Source: Monodelphis domestica
Taxonomy: Eukaryota > Chordata > Mammalia > Didelphimorphia > Didelphidae
NCBI RefSeq assembly: GCF_027887165.1
Contig: NC_077232.1
Span: 14,161,255-14,225,254, forward strand
DNA length: 64,000 bases
Reading direction: 5' to 3'
Each line of letters opens with the position of its first letter. The stretch's first letter is position 1. The notes below the pieces were generated by a model. That model was not told the DNA's origin. It worked only from the letters and a program-made list of their open reading frames with translations, and did not search any database. Shown piece after piece: positions 1 to 12,076 of this stretch. Position numbers and translations under genes: made by a program.

Positions 1-1074
1 AAAACAAATACAGAATACATTATAACAGATTTGTATTAATGTATTAACATTATATCTATAAAATATACAGTTAAAAACTTTTTTATAATTATGGTCAAAT
101 GATTTTAAATTAAAACAGTGTTTATTGTAATAGAGAATATTTTATTTTAAAAATATTCCATTAAACATTTAATACTGTTTAGATATCTATTGCTATTATG
201 TTAGTTTTAAAAAGATCAATTCATATTCTAATAGCATGAATTTTAAAACATATTTTAACTGTAATTTGGAAACAAAGATTTCTTAAATTTCATAAATATA
301 AGAGGAGTTAGAAATAGAGGATTAATGCATAATATGATTTATTTAAAATGAGATACAAGGAATAGAAACAAAAATAATTCCTTAGTACACTGATCAGTAT
401 TTTGCATTTAAAGAAGATACAGATTAAAGAATTATTTAATATTTGTTATTTATGTATGTATAATTTATTTCACACCAGTCAATTTCTCTTTTCCTTAACT
501 GCCATTTACCATTGCTTAGGCAGTATACTGTGTAGAAGAATGAGAAACATATTTTATGATGTTTGTTTTTCTTATATTTTTTTTATCCTTGGTTGCTGTG
601 GTTGAATAAAATAATGAGGTTCTAACATACTAAGAATCCATGATTGCCTCCCTTTCTTAATTGGAACAAGTAAAAAAAAAATTATTCATCTCATGATATT
701 AGTATTCAAATGAAATGGAGATACTGAGTGGGGAAATTCCATGTATAAATCAAACCTTTCTGTCTTCTATTGATTCATTTTTCTTAGATATTTTGAACAA
801 AGTTCAACAGTGAGAAAGGGTTTATTTTCAACATTGGCAGATGATGACTAAACTGACATTCACCCTGTTATTGAATAATGAATTATTCCTAAGTCATCAC
901 TTATGAATAAATGCTATTTAATCACATTTCTCCTTTATACACTTCCTCTTGTATATCTCCAAATTTTACTCTCTCCTGTAGTCTCATGAGCTTAAATAAA
1001 ATTTCACCTTAATATGTGCTATAAAAATTTATTTATTCCATTCATAAAGAGAAAATTCTAGATAAGAAAAAGCT
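1..1074. other. AT-rich sequence, no gene recognised
   Basis: Very AT-rich DNA with scattered stops in all frames. The longest open frame (402-605, 67 codons) is hydrophobic and resembles no family I know. There is no cysteine-rich stretch like V2R exon 5, although such an exon should lie upstream of the 7TM exon at 2829. The intron before that exon is therefore probably longer than 2.8 kb and this is intronic DNA. Confidence 0.4.
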
Positions 1075-2060
1075 TTTTTTTGTCACCTTTAAGCTCTGCC
1101 CTTTAAGACACTTAGGTGACAGGTTCTTATTCTGGCCCTTTAAGGAAATGACATAAAAGTTCAATGAAAAAGAATTCTGGGCTCCTGTTTCTCTGACAGT
1201 CAAAGGGAAGAGGAGTGGCTGGACTGAGCTCTAGCTCTGAAAGACAGTTGATGGCATTTGGAAAGAAAGAAAAAGAAATTCAAAAAAAGCTGAAGAAGAA
1301 AACATACTGGTTTATTATTAAAAAGCTTAGTGCCTGAGGAGTTTTTCCTCTTAGCAATTCTGAGAAAGGGGTAGAGATTTGAGGGCTGCTCTCAAGAAGA
1401 ACTCCAGGGGGAGCCAGAGAGCTTGTCAGTCAAAGCTGTTGGAGGTAGAGCTGTCTTTGAAGTTGACTCACACACAGGAGCTGCATTTAGTGGGAGAGAA
1501 ATTGACTGTTGGAGTTTCATGAATTTCTTTAAGAAGATTTTATAAATTACTATGAGGTAGGAAGACAGAATTGAATCTTGAGGTAGTTGAGTGGAGCTCA
1601 GTGTAGTGTCTACATTAGTCATCAAAGAAGAAGCTCCAGGAGGAGCAGTTGAGGTTGTGGTGTTTAGTCAAAAGTTTAGTATTAGGGATTTATAGACATC
1701 CCAGCTTATTCCTACTTCCTGCTTCCTTTTTATACTTCTCCTCCCTAATAAAATCATATTAGATTTAACTGCCTCCAGCTATTCATCCACTGCCTGAAAC
1801 CAGTTTGGCCCTGACAGATTTGGCTGTATCAGTAGCAGCTTCAGTTTGATGAGAACAGTTGCCTCCAGACCTCCAATAAAAGCCAGTGAATAGTTAGCAA
1901 CTAATAGCTTATTAATAATAGTTTTGTTATCAATACACCAGCTATTTTTCACCTCTTACTGTTAGCTTCTTGACTTCCATCAGCTGCCTGCAAACAGTTA
2001 ACCCTGACAGTTTTAGTTTATCAATAAAACTGGGCAATCAACATTATCAATATTTAAAGC
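1075..2060 (+). mobile_element. Probable LTR-retroelement remnant
   Basis: The composition changes to GA-rich with U3/R-like features. There are three AATAAA-type signals in the + direction, near 1747 (cctaataaaatc), 1877 (ccaataaaag) and 2021 (tcaataaaac), each near pyrimidine-rich sequence. The duplicated phrase 'ccctttaag' occurs near 1100 and 1136. No gag, pol or env frame is visible and exact TG/CA ends could not be set. It could instead be an unrelated old repeat. Confidence 0.35.
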
Positions 2061-2828
2061 CAACGCATTCAGATCTATTATATTAATAACATCTGGGCAT
2101 CTTTTATTTAATCATAGCATAAGTATACAAATTATTAATAGTTAATGTAAAATATAGTAAAAACTAGGCATTTGTGTACATTCATAAGAAGTAAACTTGG
2201 TGAGAGTAATAGTCCCTGATAATGGAAATAATATTCATGTATACAATAAAAGTATCATCCTGATGAGTGGAAATCATAAAGAAAGACAGAATTGAAATCG
2301 ACACTTAAACTGAGAAAAATAATGCAAGAAATAGTTTCCTATTTAAAAAATAAAAACATTTATGGAATCTATTGTTAATAAATTTGAATGAGGTTTATTT
2401 ACAACCCTTAGGACTTAGAATTATGAATTTGTTTTAAGAGATTATTATATATAACAAAAATTACAGAATAAATTATTTCTCTATTTCATTCCTATTGTAA
2501 GAATACACTAGATATATAAAGCAATCACTTTAGGCCTTACTATAGATAGTTTAATTTTGGAATGGATCATTGAAAGCTTAATTTTTATTTTATGAAACTA
2601 TGACAAGAAATTGACAATTAATGATTTTAATCCACAAGTACAGATGAAGAGAAACTGAAATATAGGTTCATTTTATTGACTCTCTAACAATCTTATTCTT
2701 CTCACTTAGAAGAAGGAGTCCACAAGTTAGCCAAGCTTTATGTTGAGTGACTAATGTTGCACTTTACTGGAGTAAGAAAACTCTGCTCTATAAAAATACC
2801 ATAACATTCACTTTTGTTGTATTTCCAG
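2061..2828 (+). other. Intron end upstream of V2R 7TM exon
   Basis: AT-rich non-coding DNA leading into the splice acceptor at 2827-2828. The last 25 bases are pyrimidine-rich (ttcacttttgttgtatttccag), a good acceptor tract. The open frame technically begins at the ATG at 2747, but residues before the acceptor do not resemble any V2R, so the coding exon starts at 2829. Confidence 0.6.
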
Positions 2829-3733
2829 ATGCAGAAGAGTGTATGCAGTGCCCGGAAGATCAGTACACAACCAAGGAGAAAGACAGATGCCTGCCCAAGA
2901 CAGTGACTTACCTGGCTTATGAAGAGACTCTGGGAATGATTCTGGCCTCTGCAGCTCTCTGCTTCTCCATTCTCACTACCTTTGTCCTTGGAGTATTTGT
3001 GATACACAGAGACACCCCCATAGTAAAAGCCAATAATCGCAGTCTGAGCTACATTCTGCTCACCTCCCTCACACTTTGCTTCCTTTCTTCCTTACTCTTC
3101 CTTGGTCGTCCTACAACAGCCATTTGCCTCTTAAGACAAACCACATTTGCCATTGTATTCACAGTGGCTATTGCTTCCATCTTGGCTAAAACCATCACTG
3201 TGGTCCTGGCCTTTAGGGCCACTCAACCAGAGAGCAAGCTCAGGAGGTGGTTGGGATCATCAGTATCTTATTTTCTAATTTTCATTTGCACACTTATCCA
3301 GATGGGCCTCTGTGGCATCTGGCTGGGTACATATCCCCCATTCCTTGAGAAGGATATACACTCTGAGGCCTCCTTCATTGTCATTCAGTGTAATGAGGGC
3401 TCCCTTGTTACCTTCTACTGTGTCCTTGGCTACATGGGCTTCCTGGCCTTAGTCAGCTACGCATTAGCTTTCCTGGCAAGAAATCTACCAGATACTTTCA
3501 ATGAAGCCAAGTACCTGACATTCAGCATGCTGGTGTTTTGCAGTGTCTGGATTGCCTTCTTGCCTGCATATCAGAGCACCAAAGGGAAGGCCATGGTGGC
3601 CATGGAGATCTTTTCCATCTTGGTCTCCAGTGCTGGGATTCTCATCTGTATCTTTGCTCCCAAATGCTACATAATCCTTCTGAGGGCAGACAGAAATACT
3701 CTGGAGATATTGAAAAATAAATCTAATCCCTGA
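2829..3733 (+). CDS. Vomeronasal type-2 receptor, last (7TM) exon
   Basis: Final exon of a V2R pheromone receptor: a family C G-protein-coupled receptor of vomeronasal sensory neurons with a large extracellular ligand domain, a Cys-rich linker and a 7TM core. The exon follows a clear acceptor (atttccag). The first codon is split after one base (phase 1), as is usual for this exon. It opens with the end of the Cys-rich linker (residues ECMQCPEDQY), then a loop reading KDRCLPKTVTYLAYEE. Seven hydrophobic segments follow, with TM1 around GMILASAALCFSIL, the TM3-4 loop holding KLRRWLG, TM6 around LTFSMLVFCSVWIAFLPAY and TM7 ending in the family motif PKCYIILLR. The stop TGA is at 3731-3733. It is 905 bp, full length for this exon, with no frameshift or stop. 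Exons 1-5 are not in the window, so whether the gene is functional cannot be judged here. Confidence 0.93.
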
Positions 3734-4420
3734 GGAGCAATGTGTTCTCAGGCTCTTAGAGATGTAGCTCCTCCTTTTTAATTAATGATTTAAAATAATC
3801 TAGCTTTTATTCCATTTATTTTCTGTTATCTCTTTCTTTGTAATAGACTAAAAAGTATTTTGAAGAGGTCATATTGTTTGATTTCTGAATAGAGGTAGAA
3901 TTAATTTAGTAATTATATAAAATACCATCTAAAGAGCAGAAACTTAATGTAGCGATGAGGATGAAAATAATTATATAAAAATCAATAAATAATTATAATA
4001 AGTGGCTGGTTTTGTATTCTTCATTTAATAACTATCACATTTCTTATACTGGAAAAGTTCATCTAGAATTCTGATATGAAGGTATCTTATTTATAAAGTA
4101 TCATATCAGTCATATTTATTGCTTAATATTTGATGAATTAAATATACACAATAAATGATTTGTTGGGGAATTATTGAAGGCAAAGTCATTTGTTGAGGAA
4201 GATGATTCATCCTCAATAAACCATTTTAAGAAGTTATTATACTTTCCATTCACTTTTCCATTATAGATTTATAGATTTATGGAGTGTTGTGGATAATCCT
4301 CTGTCACAGATTCATTGTTCTCTGAATGATACCTTGAATATATTGGAAGCTTTTTTTTATTTGTAAGGCATAATAACAATGAGAAAATGGTCATGCATCC
4401 ATAAGAATTCAGTTTTCTTT
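3734..4420. other. 3' flank of V2R exon, no gene
   Basis: AT-rich sequence with the likely 3' UTR of the receptor at its left end. A short direct repeat 'gatttgttgggga / catttgttgagga' occurs near 4155-4200. No other gene or recognisable repeat was seen. Confidence 0.4.
3984..3989 (+). promoter_or_regulatory. Possible polyadenylation signal of the V2R gene
   Basis: An AATAAA lies about 250 bases after the V2R stop codon in AT-rich sequence, with T-rich stretches after it. Chance AATAAA motifs are common in DNA this AT-rich, so the assignment is weak. A variant near 3845 or a later copy is equally possible. Confidence 0.25.
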
Positions 4421-4424
4421 TTTT

Positions 4425-4620
4425 TTTTCAACTCTTACCTTCTGTCGTAGAAACATTAGCAAATATTTGTTCCAAACCACTTGGTAAGTGTAATGGAATT
4501 AGTGTAAAGAGACTCATCTAGGGTCACACAACTAGAAACTATTGGAGGCCCTATTTAAAAACAGAATTTGAAAACTATAGCCTTAGTCTTAACCAACCGA
4601 ATCACTAAGCTATCCCTTTT
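4425..4620 (-). mobile_element. Degenerate MON1/CORE-type SINE
   Basis: Read on the + strand this begins with a T-rich run and 'ctcttaccttctgtc', then 'gggtcacacaactag', 'cagaatttgaaa' and a tail equivalent to 'tcactaagctatcc'. These are diverged versions of the landmarks in the clean copy at 44702-44916. The tRNA-like head lies at the right, so the element is on the minus strand. Divergence is high, so it is an old copy. Confidence 0.55.
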
Positions 4621-4629
4621 GGACTTTCA

Positions 4630-4712
4630 TTATGAGTCCTATAGAATGAAATGAATTTGGTAAGACTTCTTTGTTTATTTTGTCAAATATTTTGTGTAGT
4701 ATTAGGATTAGT
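4630..4712 (-). mobile_element. Short L1 ORF2 fragment
   Basis: The stretch 'atgaatttggtaagacttctttg ... gtcaaatattttgtgtagtattaggattag' matches the antisense of the L1 reverse-transcriptase entry region seen in the minus-strand L1 at 28950-29035. Only about 80 bases remain. Confidence 0.5.
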
Positions 4713-4904
4713 CATGGCTGCCAATGGATAAAGTGCAATATTACTGCAATTGTCCTACAGACTTGTAGGAGATAAATCACTTTAATTGAACCCTGGTTCA
4801 AGAATGTGTTATGGGCTTATTCTTGGTTACTCTAAATTTTATATGTCTATAGATTTTGATACCCCCCCCCAATTTAAATGTCTCCTATTTTTTTTATGTT
4901 TTTG

Positions 4905-5500
4905 GTTTTTCTTTTGAGAATTAATTCATATACCCCATAACTCGGGCATGTATCCTGGGTTGATACAGGTGTTGGTCAACACCCTTTTCAGGAGGGTGGG
5001 GATTGTACAATTTTTTTCATAAAATCCTAGATTAAAAAACAATTTTTGAGAGAAATTTCAGGAAAACAAGCTCACCAATTCCCGGAATCAAGAAAGTGAA
5101 CTCTTTTAAAGGATGTTCTATAAAGAAGCCCATGAAAACCATACTCTTCACCAGAGGATCTAGAATGAACCTTGGGATATAGTGAATTGAACTGAAGGTG
5201 GTTGAACACATTTCTTTTAAATATAAAGTTTTATGCCAAAGGGAGGTGTCTCCTAATTGAATTTTGTCAATGTGTCTACCAATCATTGGTTTAGTTCTCT
5301 CCCTCCTTTATTAATCTCTTTTCTTAAATGAGTATATTTTCCCTTAGAAAATTCAGTGTGGTATGCACCTTTAGCTAGAAGATCTTTAGAAGTATAAGCT
5401 GGATATTTGAGATGATTCATTGAGGAGATTAGGCTTGTAATTCTGGGAGATTTCAACATGATTGTTTCCCAATAGAATCCCAGGGTGGACTGTGAAAGGG
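4905..5500 (+). repeat. Interspersed repeat, copy 1 (pairs with 33560-34070)
   Basis: This stretch aligns along its length with 33560-34070. Shared landmarks in the same order are 'ttgagagagaaattt', 'agaatgaaccttgggat' against 'aaagtgaactttaggat', 'ttatgccaaaggg', 'ttgtcaatg...ctaccaatcattggttt' and 'cccaatag.atc.cagggtg'. The second copy runs into an LTR-like segment with an AATAAA, so both may be pieces of an old endogenous retrovirus. No intact frame is present. Confidence 0.5.
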
Positions 5501-5639
5501 AAATTTCTATTTCCTTTGTCTATTTTAAGTTAATTAATCAGGAACTTAAATCCCTACTTTTAGATTTTTTATTTCTGGTTGGACTTAATATTAAATTGGT
5601 AATCCCCAGGGATCTAATTTCTAAATCCCAAAATGAATT

Positions 5640-6310
5640 ACTCAAGTAAGTTGAATTTATAGAAATTTACTTTTACAATAGAGGGAAGATATTATGGAAG
5701 AGAGAAAAAGGGGGGAGAGCCCTGGCTTCCTCTGGGCCAGGTAGAAATTCTAAGGCACCAATCAGGGAAAAGGAGTCTCAAGATGATGGGACTTTCTCAG
5801 AGGCTCACACCTCCAGAAAAGACAAGGAACTAAGTCAGCTTTTGAACTCACCATGGTAACAGTCTAAAAGGAAAGCCGTCTGAGGTCTCCTGCACTAGTT
5901 CCTCCAGAGGTCCAGTTCCACAGCCAAGTGTCTTCACTCCAAGTCTGAGTATCTGTCTTCAAGTCTCTTCTCAAGTTTCTCTCTTCCCTCCAACTCCAAG
6001 TGACTGATGATGAACCCCATGTGTCTCTAATTCCACTATTTAAATAACATTTCCTCTTGTGTCACCTTCCCTAAATTTTACGCCTACTAGTCACAAAGGA
6101 TGTTCCTCTCCAGGACTGCCCACTCTTTCACAGGTGGATCTCAGACCTCACTCAACATATGAAATGGGTGTTCATTTTTGTGGTTAGTTCACACATTTTT
6201 GTAGTTAGTTCATACCTTTTTTTGGTTAAAATGGGTAGATCTTTAAAACTGGGTTTATATTTTGGGGATTAAAATCTAAAAATAGACATGGGATTATAAT
6301 TTAATCTTCA
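5640..6310 (-). mobile_element. Probable LTR, minus orientation
   Basis: GA-rich then CT-rich sequence with the layout of the LTRs at 20795-21820 and 58950-59912, including a 'tgtcacct.ccctaa.tt...ccta.tagtcac' block like theirs. Resemblance is only moderate outside that block, so it may be another subfamily. No internal retroviral genes adjoin it, which suggests a solo LTR. Ends are approximate. Confidence 0.4.
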
Positions 6311-6399
6311 CAATAAAAGAAGAGCTAAGTACCTTCATTGTTACAATCAGAGGAGAGGAAAATCCAATCTTCATACTACTGAACACTTAGAAAGTAACT

Positions 6400-7062
6400 A
6401 ACAAAGAAAGTCCACCAGTAATAGTGCACAAGCACTGCCTCACTCTGGGCAGTGCTACGCAAATTGAAAGACTGTGATTGATTCCTGAGATTTGACAAGG
6501 ATAGCTGAAGGGTGTAGAAAAATGGTATATGAGCAGGATCCTGAGAGAGATTCACTCTTCCTTTTTTTGGCTTTCCATTTTTGGACTCTCATTGATTGCC
6601 TTCCAGATTTCTTGGCTCTTCATTCTTGAGCTTTTCATTGCTTAGTGAATTCTTAGACTCTTTGTTCTTGGTGACCTTTAGTCTAGGGACCATGAGCTCT
6701 AGTGGAATTCTTGGTGGTATTGGACTCCTGTGCACTGAGAGTTCTTGGCAGTGTTTTTTTCAGCTTCTTTGGCTCTTCCAAATTCAGTCTCCTGATCCAG
6801 GGTTTGGATTCTGGTTGGATTCTAATTTGGATATGCATTCATTATCTGGAGGCTCAAAAGTTAGGACTTAGGGTATTTTTTAGCTAGCTTATATTTTTCT
6901 ACCTCCTTCCTACATTTCACCCTTTACTATCTTTAACTTGCTGTGTAATAAAGCAACTAAACCTACTTCAGCATCATGACCTCAGAATTAGCTTTTAAAA
7001 ACACTGAACAAAACAGTTCTTTATTATTTCTGTCAAACCAAAATTTTAACTATTACATTTGA
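6400..7062 (+). mobile_element. Probable LTR, plus orientation
   Basis: A CT-rich U3-like stretch is followed by 'ctgtgtaataaagcaac' (AATAAA near 6946) and a short R/U5-like tail ending around 'ttttaactattaca'. This is the common build of a vertebrate LTR. The small open frames at 6596-6887 are low-complexity by-products. The left edge is uncertain. Confidence 0.4.
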
Positions 7063-7089
7063 GCACCCAATTTTAATTATTATATTCTA

Positions 7090-7245
7090 CAATCCGGGGG
7101 AAATCACTTAACCCTGGATGCCTCATTTTCTTCAACTCTAAATTGAGCTGGAGAAGAAAAAGCAAAACATTCTACTTTATTTACCAAGAAAACCTCAAAT
7201 GGAGTGACAAAGGTTTGAAATGACTAAAATACCCAACATTCTCAC
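7090..7245 (+). mobile_element. Mar1-like SINE fragment
   Basis: Contains in order 'aaatcacttaaccctgg', 'gcctcattttcttcaactctaaa', 'gagctggagaag', 'accaagaaaacctcaaatggagtgac' and 'tgaaatgactaaa'. These are the landmarks of the marsupial Mar1 SINE: CORE region, then the 'aagaaaaccccaaatggggtcac' tail. The tRNA-like head is missing. Confidence 0.7.
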
Positions 7246-8740
7246 AGAAAAATATAACATTACATTATTATGCAGAGAGATATACCTTATGAAGGAAGGT
7301 ACTTTCAATGGGATGTAATACAAGGCCTTCTCTATTTTGCATTTGATTTTTTCATTCATTCATTCACTCAAAGATTCAATCTTATAGGCATAAATATCTT
7401 TATACACACATACACATATACTTCTTAAGGGTGTATAGTATCATTTTACATACATAGACACATATTCATATGTATTTTTATATGTTATAAATCAAGAGGC
7501 ATTAATGTATACTTGAATATATACACTCACATATACAAATATGTATATATAGGTATACATCTATTCATGCATACATATATGTGTTTGTATCTGCCATTAC
7601 CTACAGTCAATGTATTTTCATTAAGGATCATTGGGACAATGACCTTGATTTGTTAGAGAATTAATTAACAATTGTTTTTGTTGCTTTCTGGGACCAGAAT
7701 TTTCAGAGTAAAATGGCACCACAATCATACACATAGAGCAATATCATAAAATAAGAAATATACTCCACCATAGAATTCATGGAAAAATCATGTGCTAGAT
7801 GTTACCAGACCAAGTTGTACTTTAAAGGAGGGCTGCTCTTTCATCTCTATTATATGATCTCAGTAAGTTTTGTCCCCATAAATAGATTACATATAACCCC
7901 TGCCCTTATTTAATTTGTTATGTATAAATAATTTTACTCAAATAATTTTTGTTCCTATTTGGTTTATATATATTTTTTTCTGTGTTTACATCAATGAATT
8001 AGAAAGAAAATGTGGGTCCATCAGTCAAGGAATAGTCAAAGAACATGTGGCAAATGAATATTATTAAAATATTTATGTAATATGAAATTAAGGTATATCA
8101 AGCAACCTAAATTTCAAATGTTTCTCAAAAAATCACAAGATAATTTATTTCATGACCACAATATTATTGGGGAAAGAAATATGTGTAAAATCACTTAAAA
8201 TCTGGTTAATGAAACAATTAATGGTGATTTCAGAAGACTGACGTAATTTACATCACACTTCACAGAATAGAGGTGAGATGCTGGAGATACCGAATGAGAT
8301 AAGAGTTTAACATGTGACCAATTCATTGAATGTTTTTCTTGGCTATCTGCAATTGTTATAAGAAAGGTATCCCTTTGGGAGTGCAAAGGGTATAAAAATT
8401 ATCAGAGATAAATAAATTTTTAAAGGTTAATATAAAATATTTCAAAAGCAGTATAATAAAACTAATTGAAAGGAATATAAACAGATATTTTGATGTAAGC
8501 ATTTAAAACTTCCTTTAAATTACCTCCTGTGTACCTTAGAAGATTTTCTTGAATTAAGTTCACCTGGCCAAGATGTATGAAGATGTAGAGTTTAAACCCA
8601 GGTCTTTCTGGCCATTGGCCAACATTTTATTCATTATATCACACCGTTTGCCATAAAATTAATTGAATTTGGACTTGGCTGAATAATAAGATTGAAATAG
8701 AAGATGTAAATGCTTCTGTCTTAGTGGGGCAGGTCTCCAG
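7246..8740. other. Intergenic AT-rich DNA with one SINE relic
   Basis: There is no gene. Positions 7380-7600 are a degenerate TA/CA-rich microsatellite-like zone. Around 8540-8650 the sequence 'cctggccaagatgtatgaagatg...aacccaggtctttctggc' looks like a minus-strand MIR/CORE-SINE relic. The rest resembles nothing I recognise. Confidence 0.4.
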
Positions 8741-8744
8741 TAGC

Positions 8745-9420
8745 ATATCCCAGACATATGTGCATGACTAATTTTTGTATAACAATTTTTATCAATGACT
8801 GGGGAAAATGCAGAGATGACATGTTCCTCAGGTTTCCATATGACACAAAGCTGTTAGTTATAGTTAACATAGTGGATGATTGTGAGAGGCCAAAATGATA
8901 ACATAGGAAGAGGTACAATAAGGAAAAATTTAATAGGAGTGAATGAAAGTGAATGAAAAAAATTTTATGCAAAGCTTTGATTCCATGAGCTCAAACTAAA
9001 GGAAATGAAGTGAGATGGGAATTTCTTTTAAATAGGCCTAGAACAACCAAGAAAATAAATTGAATTCATCATGTGAGGCTAAGAAAGCAAATAGAATTCT
9101 TGAGGTACATTAAGATTTTCCATTTGCAAGAAGAGAATGTAACAGAAATATTTGCATAATCTATCCTTTATTGTCAATATCCTGAATGTTACTTCAATTC
9201 TAGGTACTCTGATGTAAGAAGGAAAATGGTGGGTGGGAGAGACTCCAGATGAGGGTAACCAGAGTGGGAAATTGCTTGATTTTGAGATGGGTTGAATAAA
9301 TGGAATATTTTTACTTCTGAGAAGACTAGAGGACAAGAAGTAAATCAATCTTTGAGTGCTGGAAAAGCTACCACAAATAAAAGGGATCAAATTTCCTCTG
9401 GGAAGGGAGTGACAAGGGCA
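8745..9420 (+). mobile_element. CR1/L3-type LINE fragment
   Basis: Shows eroded but ordered landmarks of the CR1/L3 3' half: 'gatgacacaaagctg', 'aggaaaaatttaatagg', 'gaggctaagaaagcaaatagaattcttg', then 'gatgagggtaaccagagtggg'. In intact elements these encode the C-terminus of the reverse-transcriptase polyprotein. All frames are broken. A second piece of this family lies at 49930-50310. Confidence 0.6.
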
Positions 9421-9689
9421 ATTCCTAAGAAAAGTTTTTAAAAATTTCTTGACATTCTAGATCTTCAAATAAATTTCCTTTTGATTGTGCATCTATTTCC
9501 AATGTGTCATCTTTGTATTCTTTGGCATTTTTGTAAATGCTCAAATTAGATTGTATCATTAAAAAATTATATTGGCTCAGTCCAGCTATGAATAATGGAA
9601 AATGCTAACCAGTTTTCATTTGAAAAGAGCAGCTGGACACTGCTGAGCACTGAGGAAAAATATCTTCAGGGCAAAAACTTGTAAAATGT

Positions 9690-9985
9690 AATTGCCAAAT
9701 TCAAGAGCTCCCAAGCTAAGGAGAAAATATTACAAGAAGCCAAAAAGAGAAAATTCAGTTACTAAAGAGCACCAATCAGAATTACACAGGATCTGGCAGC
9801 CTCCACACTAAAAGACTTCAAGTTTTGGAATATAATATTCAGAAAGGCAAGAGAATTGGGTCTACAATTAAGGATCACCTATCCATCAAAATTGACTATA
9901 TATTTTAGGGGAAAGTATGTCCAATCAACAAAATAGAAGACTTCCAAATATTTGTAAAGAAAAGGACAGAATAAAACAGAAAATT
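9690..9985 (+). pseudogene. L1 ORF1 C-terminal remnant
   Basis: Translates, with stops, to the RNA-binding C-terminal part of L1 ORF1p. Recognisable pieces are NVIAKFK, QAKEKILQ, RITQDLAASTLK and KARELGLQLRITYPSKLT, matching the better-preserved ORF1 on the minus strand at 31234-31812. The normal role is nucleic-acid chaperone and coat of the L1 RNP. At least three in-frame stops are present. Confidence 0.75.
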
Positions 9986-10779
9986 TGATATTCAAATACA
10001 TAAATTAAGAGAAACATGAAAGGGTAAATAAGAGAGGGTTCTTAATTTTTTCCTTTAATGGCTTCAATAAGGCCAAATTGTTTATATTCCTATATGGAAA
10101 AATGTTATTTGTAACTGTCAAAAACTGTATTCAATCTTGTAATAGTTAGAAGAATAATCCATTGGAGTACTAAGTGGTTTACAATCATATATAAAAAAGA
10201 AAGAAAGAAATGAGGGTGTAGAAGATGGCACCAAGAGAAACATGAAGGAATTAGAAAATTAGGATAATACATATTACACAAAAAGGCACACAGGAGTGGG
10301 AGGGGAATAATACAAGTATAAGAAGGAGTAGAAGAGAGTGCTAAAAGATACTACTCAAATCTTACTCTCTTTAGAATCAGTTCTGAGAGGGAAGAGCATC
10401 TAGATCCATTGGGTTATCAAATTCTATCTTACCATATAGGGAAGTTGAGAGGGGAAAATTAAGAGGGGAAATGGTGTGGGCAGTTAAAAAAAGGAGGAAA
10501 AGAGAGGGGGAAAGGAATTGACCAGACCCTTAAAATATAAGGGGAATAAAAAGGGAGAGTGCAAAAAGTTATGGTGGGGAGGGAAGCAAGACAAGGGAGG
10601 GAGAGTGTGTAGAATACTTTAAAAGATCCCAAAAGAAAAAAAAAATAAGAGAGAAATAAGAAGGGAAGGGGGGGTAAAGTAAAATAAGGTTGGGGATTAG
10701 AGGGACAGATTAAAAATGGAACACTGGTTTAGAAGGAAATAATGAAAGAGGAATGGGAAGGACAAGGAGAGAAAATCAA

Positions 10780-12062
10780 AATGTTGGGGAATACACATGT
10801 AGTAATCATAACTTTGAATGTGAATGGCATGAATTCAACTATAAAGGAGAACCAAATAGCATAGTGGATTAGAAAAAAAAATCCTACCATATGTTGTCTA
10901 CAAGAAACACACATATGTGGAAGGTAGACACATATAGGGTAAAGGAAAGCAGATAGAGCAAAATTTATTGGGCATTATCTGAGAAAAAGAAGGGAGGAGT
11001 TGAAATCATGATATCTGAGAAGTAAAAATAGTAAAAATAGATCTAGTTAAAAGAGATAGCAAAAGTAATTACATCCTGATAAAAGGCAGTATAGACAATA
11101 AGGAAATATCCCTACTCAATATGTATGCACCAAATAGCATAGCATCCAAATTTCTAAATGAAAAACTAGTGGAGCTTAAGGATGAAATAAATAGGGAAAC
11201 TCTACTAGTGGGAGATCTGAAACTTCTTCTATCAGAGCTAGATAACTTGAAACAAAACAATAAATAAGAAAGATGTAAGAGAAGTCAATGATATCTTAGA
11301 AAAATTAGAGTTAGTAGATATGTAGAGAAAAATAAGTAGGAACAAAAAGGAATACACCTTCTTTTCAGCAGCACATGGTACATCCACAAATCTTGACTTG
11401 GTCATAAAAACATGCCATACAAATGCAGAAAAGCAGAAATAATAAACGCAAATTTTAGAACACAAGGCAATAAAAATATTGATCAGTAAGGGTACATGTA
11501 AAACCAAATAAAAAATTAATTGGCAATTAAATAATATGATTCTCCACAATCAGTTGTTTAGACAACAAATCATAGAAACAATTAAAAATTCCATCTAAGA
11601 AAATCACAATGATGAGACATCCTTTCAAACTCTATGGGATGTAGCCAAAGCAGTACTCAGGGGAAAATTTATATCCTTGAGTTCATATATTTACAAATTA
11701 GAGAGGGCAGAGGTCAATAAATTGGGCATGCAAATTACAAATCTAGAAAGTGTACAAACTAAAAATCCCCAGATGAAAACTAAATTAGACATCCTAAAAA
11801 TTAAAGGAGAAATTAATAAAATTGAAAGTCCAAGAACTAAGAATTAATAAACAAGACTAGAAGTTGGTACCATGAAAAAACAAATAAAATAAAGTACTAG
11901 TCAATCTAATAAAATAAGGAAAAAAGAAAACAAAATAGACAATATCCACATTGAAAAGGGAGACCTCAACTCTAATGAAGAGAAAATAATTAAAAACTAA
12001 AATATTATGGCCAATTATATGGCAAAAGTATGGCAATTTAGGTGATATGAATGGATATTTAC
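10780..12062 (+). pseudogene. L1 'A' ORF2 endonuclease region, broken
   Basis: The apurinic-like endonuclease domain that opens L1 ORF2. It starts around 'ataactttgaatgtgaatggcatgaa' (ITLNVNGMN). Later pieces correspond to the ISLLNMYAPN, LVGDLK and FSAAHGT stretches. Stops and frameshifts are frequent. The linker before the reverse transcriptase is cut by L1 'B'; the rest of ORF2 resumes at 16244. Confidence 0.75.
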
Positions 12063-12076
12063 AAAATTATAAACTG
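12063..12076. repeat. Left target-site duplication of L1 'B'
   Basis: The 14 bases 'aaaattataaactg' directly precede the 5' UTR of L1 'B'. A near copy, 'aaaatttatgaactg', follows its A-rich 3' end at 16229-16243. Two small differences fit an old insertion. Confidence 0.7.

Larger units (their letters stand above)
9690..12076 (+). mobile_element. L1 'A', left part (interrupted by L1 'B')
   Basis: L1 LINE in sense orientation. It begins inside the C-terminal part of ORF1 (to about 9985), continues through the purine-rich inter-ORF spacer (10200-10700, with the 'gagggaagagcatctagatcc' landmark shared with 22810 and 39770), then the endonuclease end of ORF2 from about 10790. The copy stops at 12076 where another L1 is inserted, and resumes at 16229. 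Many stops and indels show it is long dead. Confidence 0.85.

Noticed and set aside
1392-1625. 77-codon minus frame as a host exon
   Set aside because: Lies within LTR-like sequence and matches no family; no splice sites.
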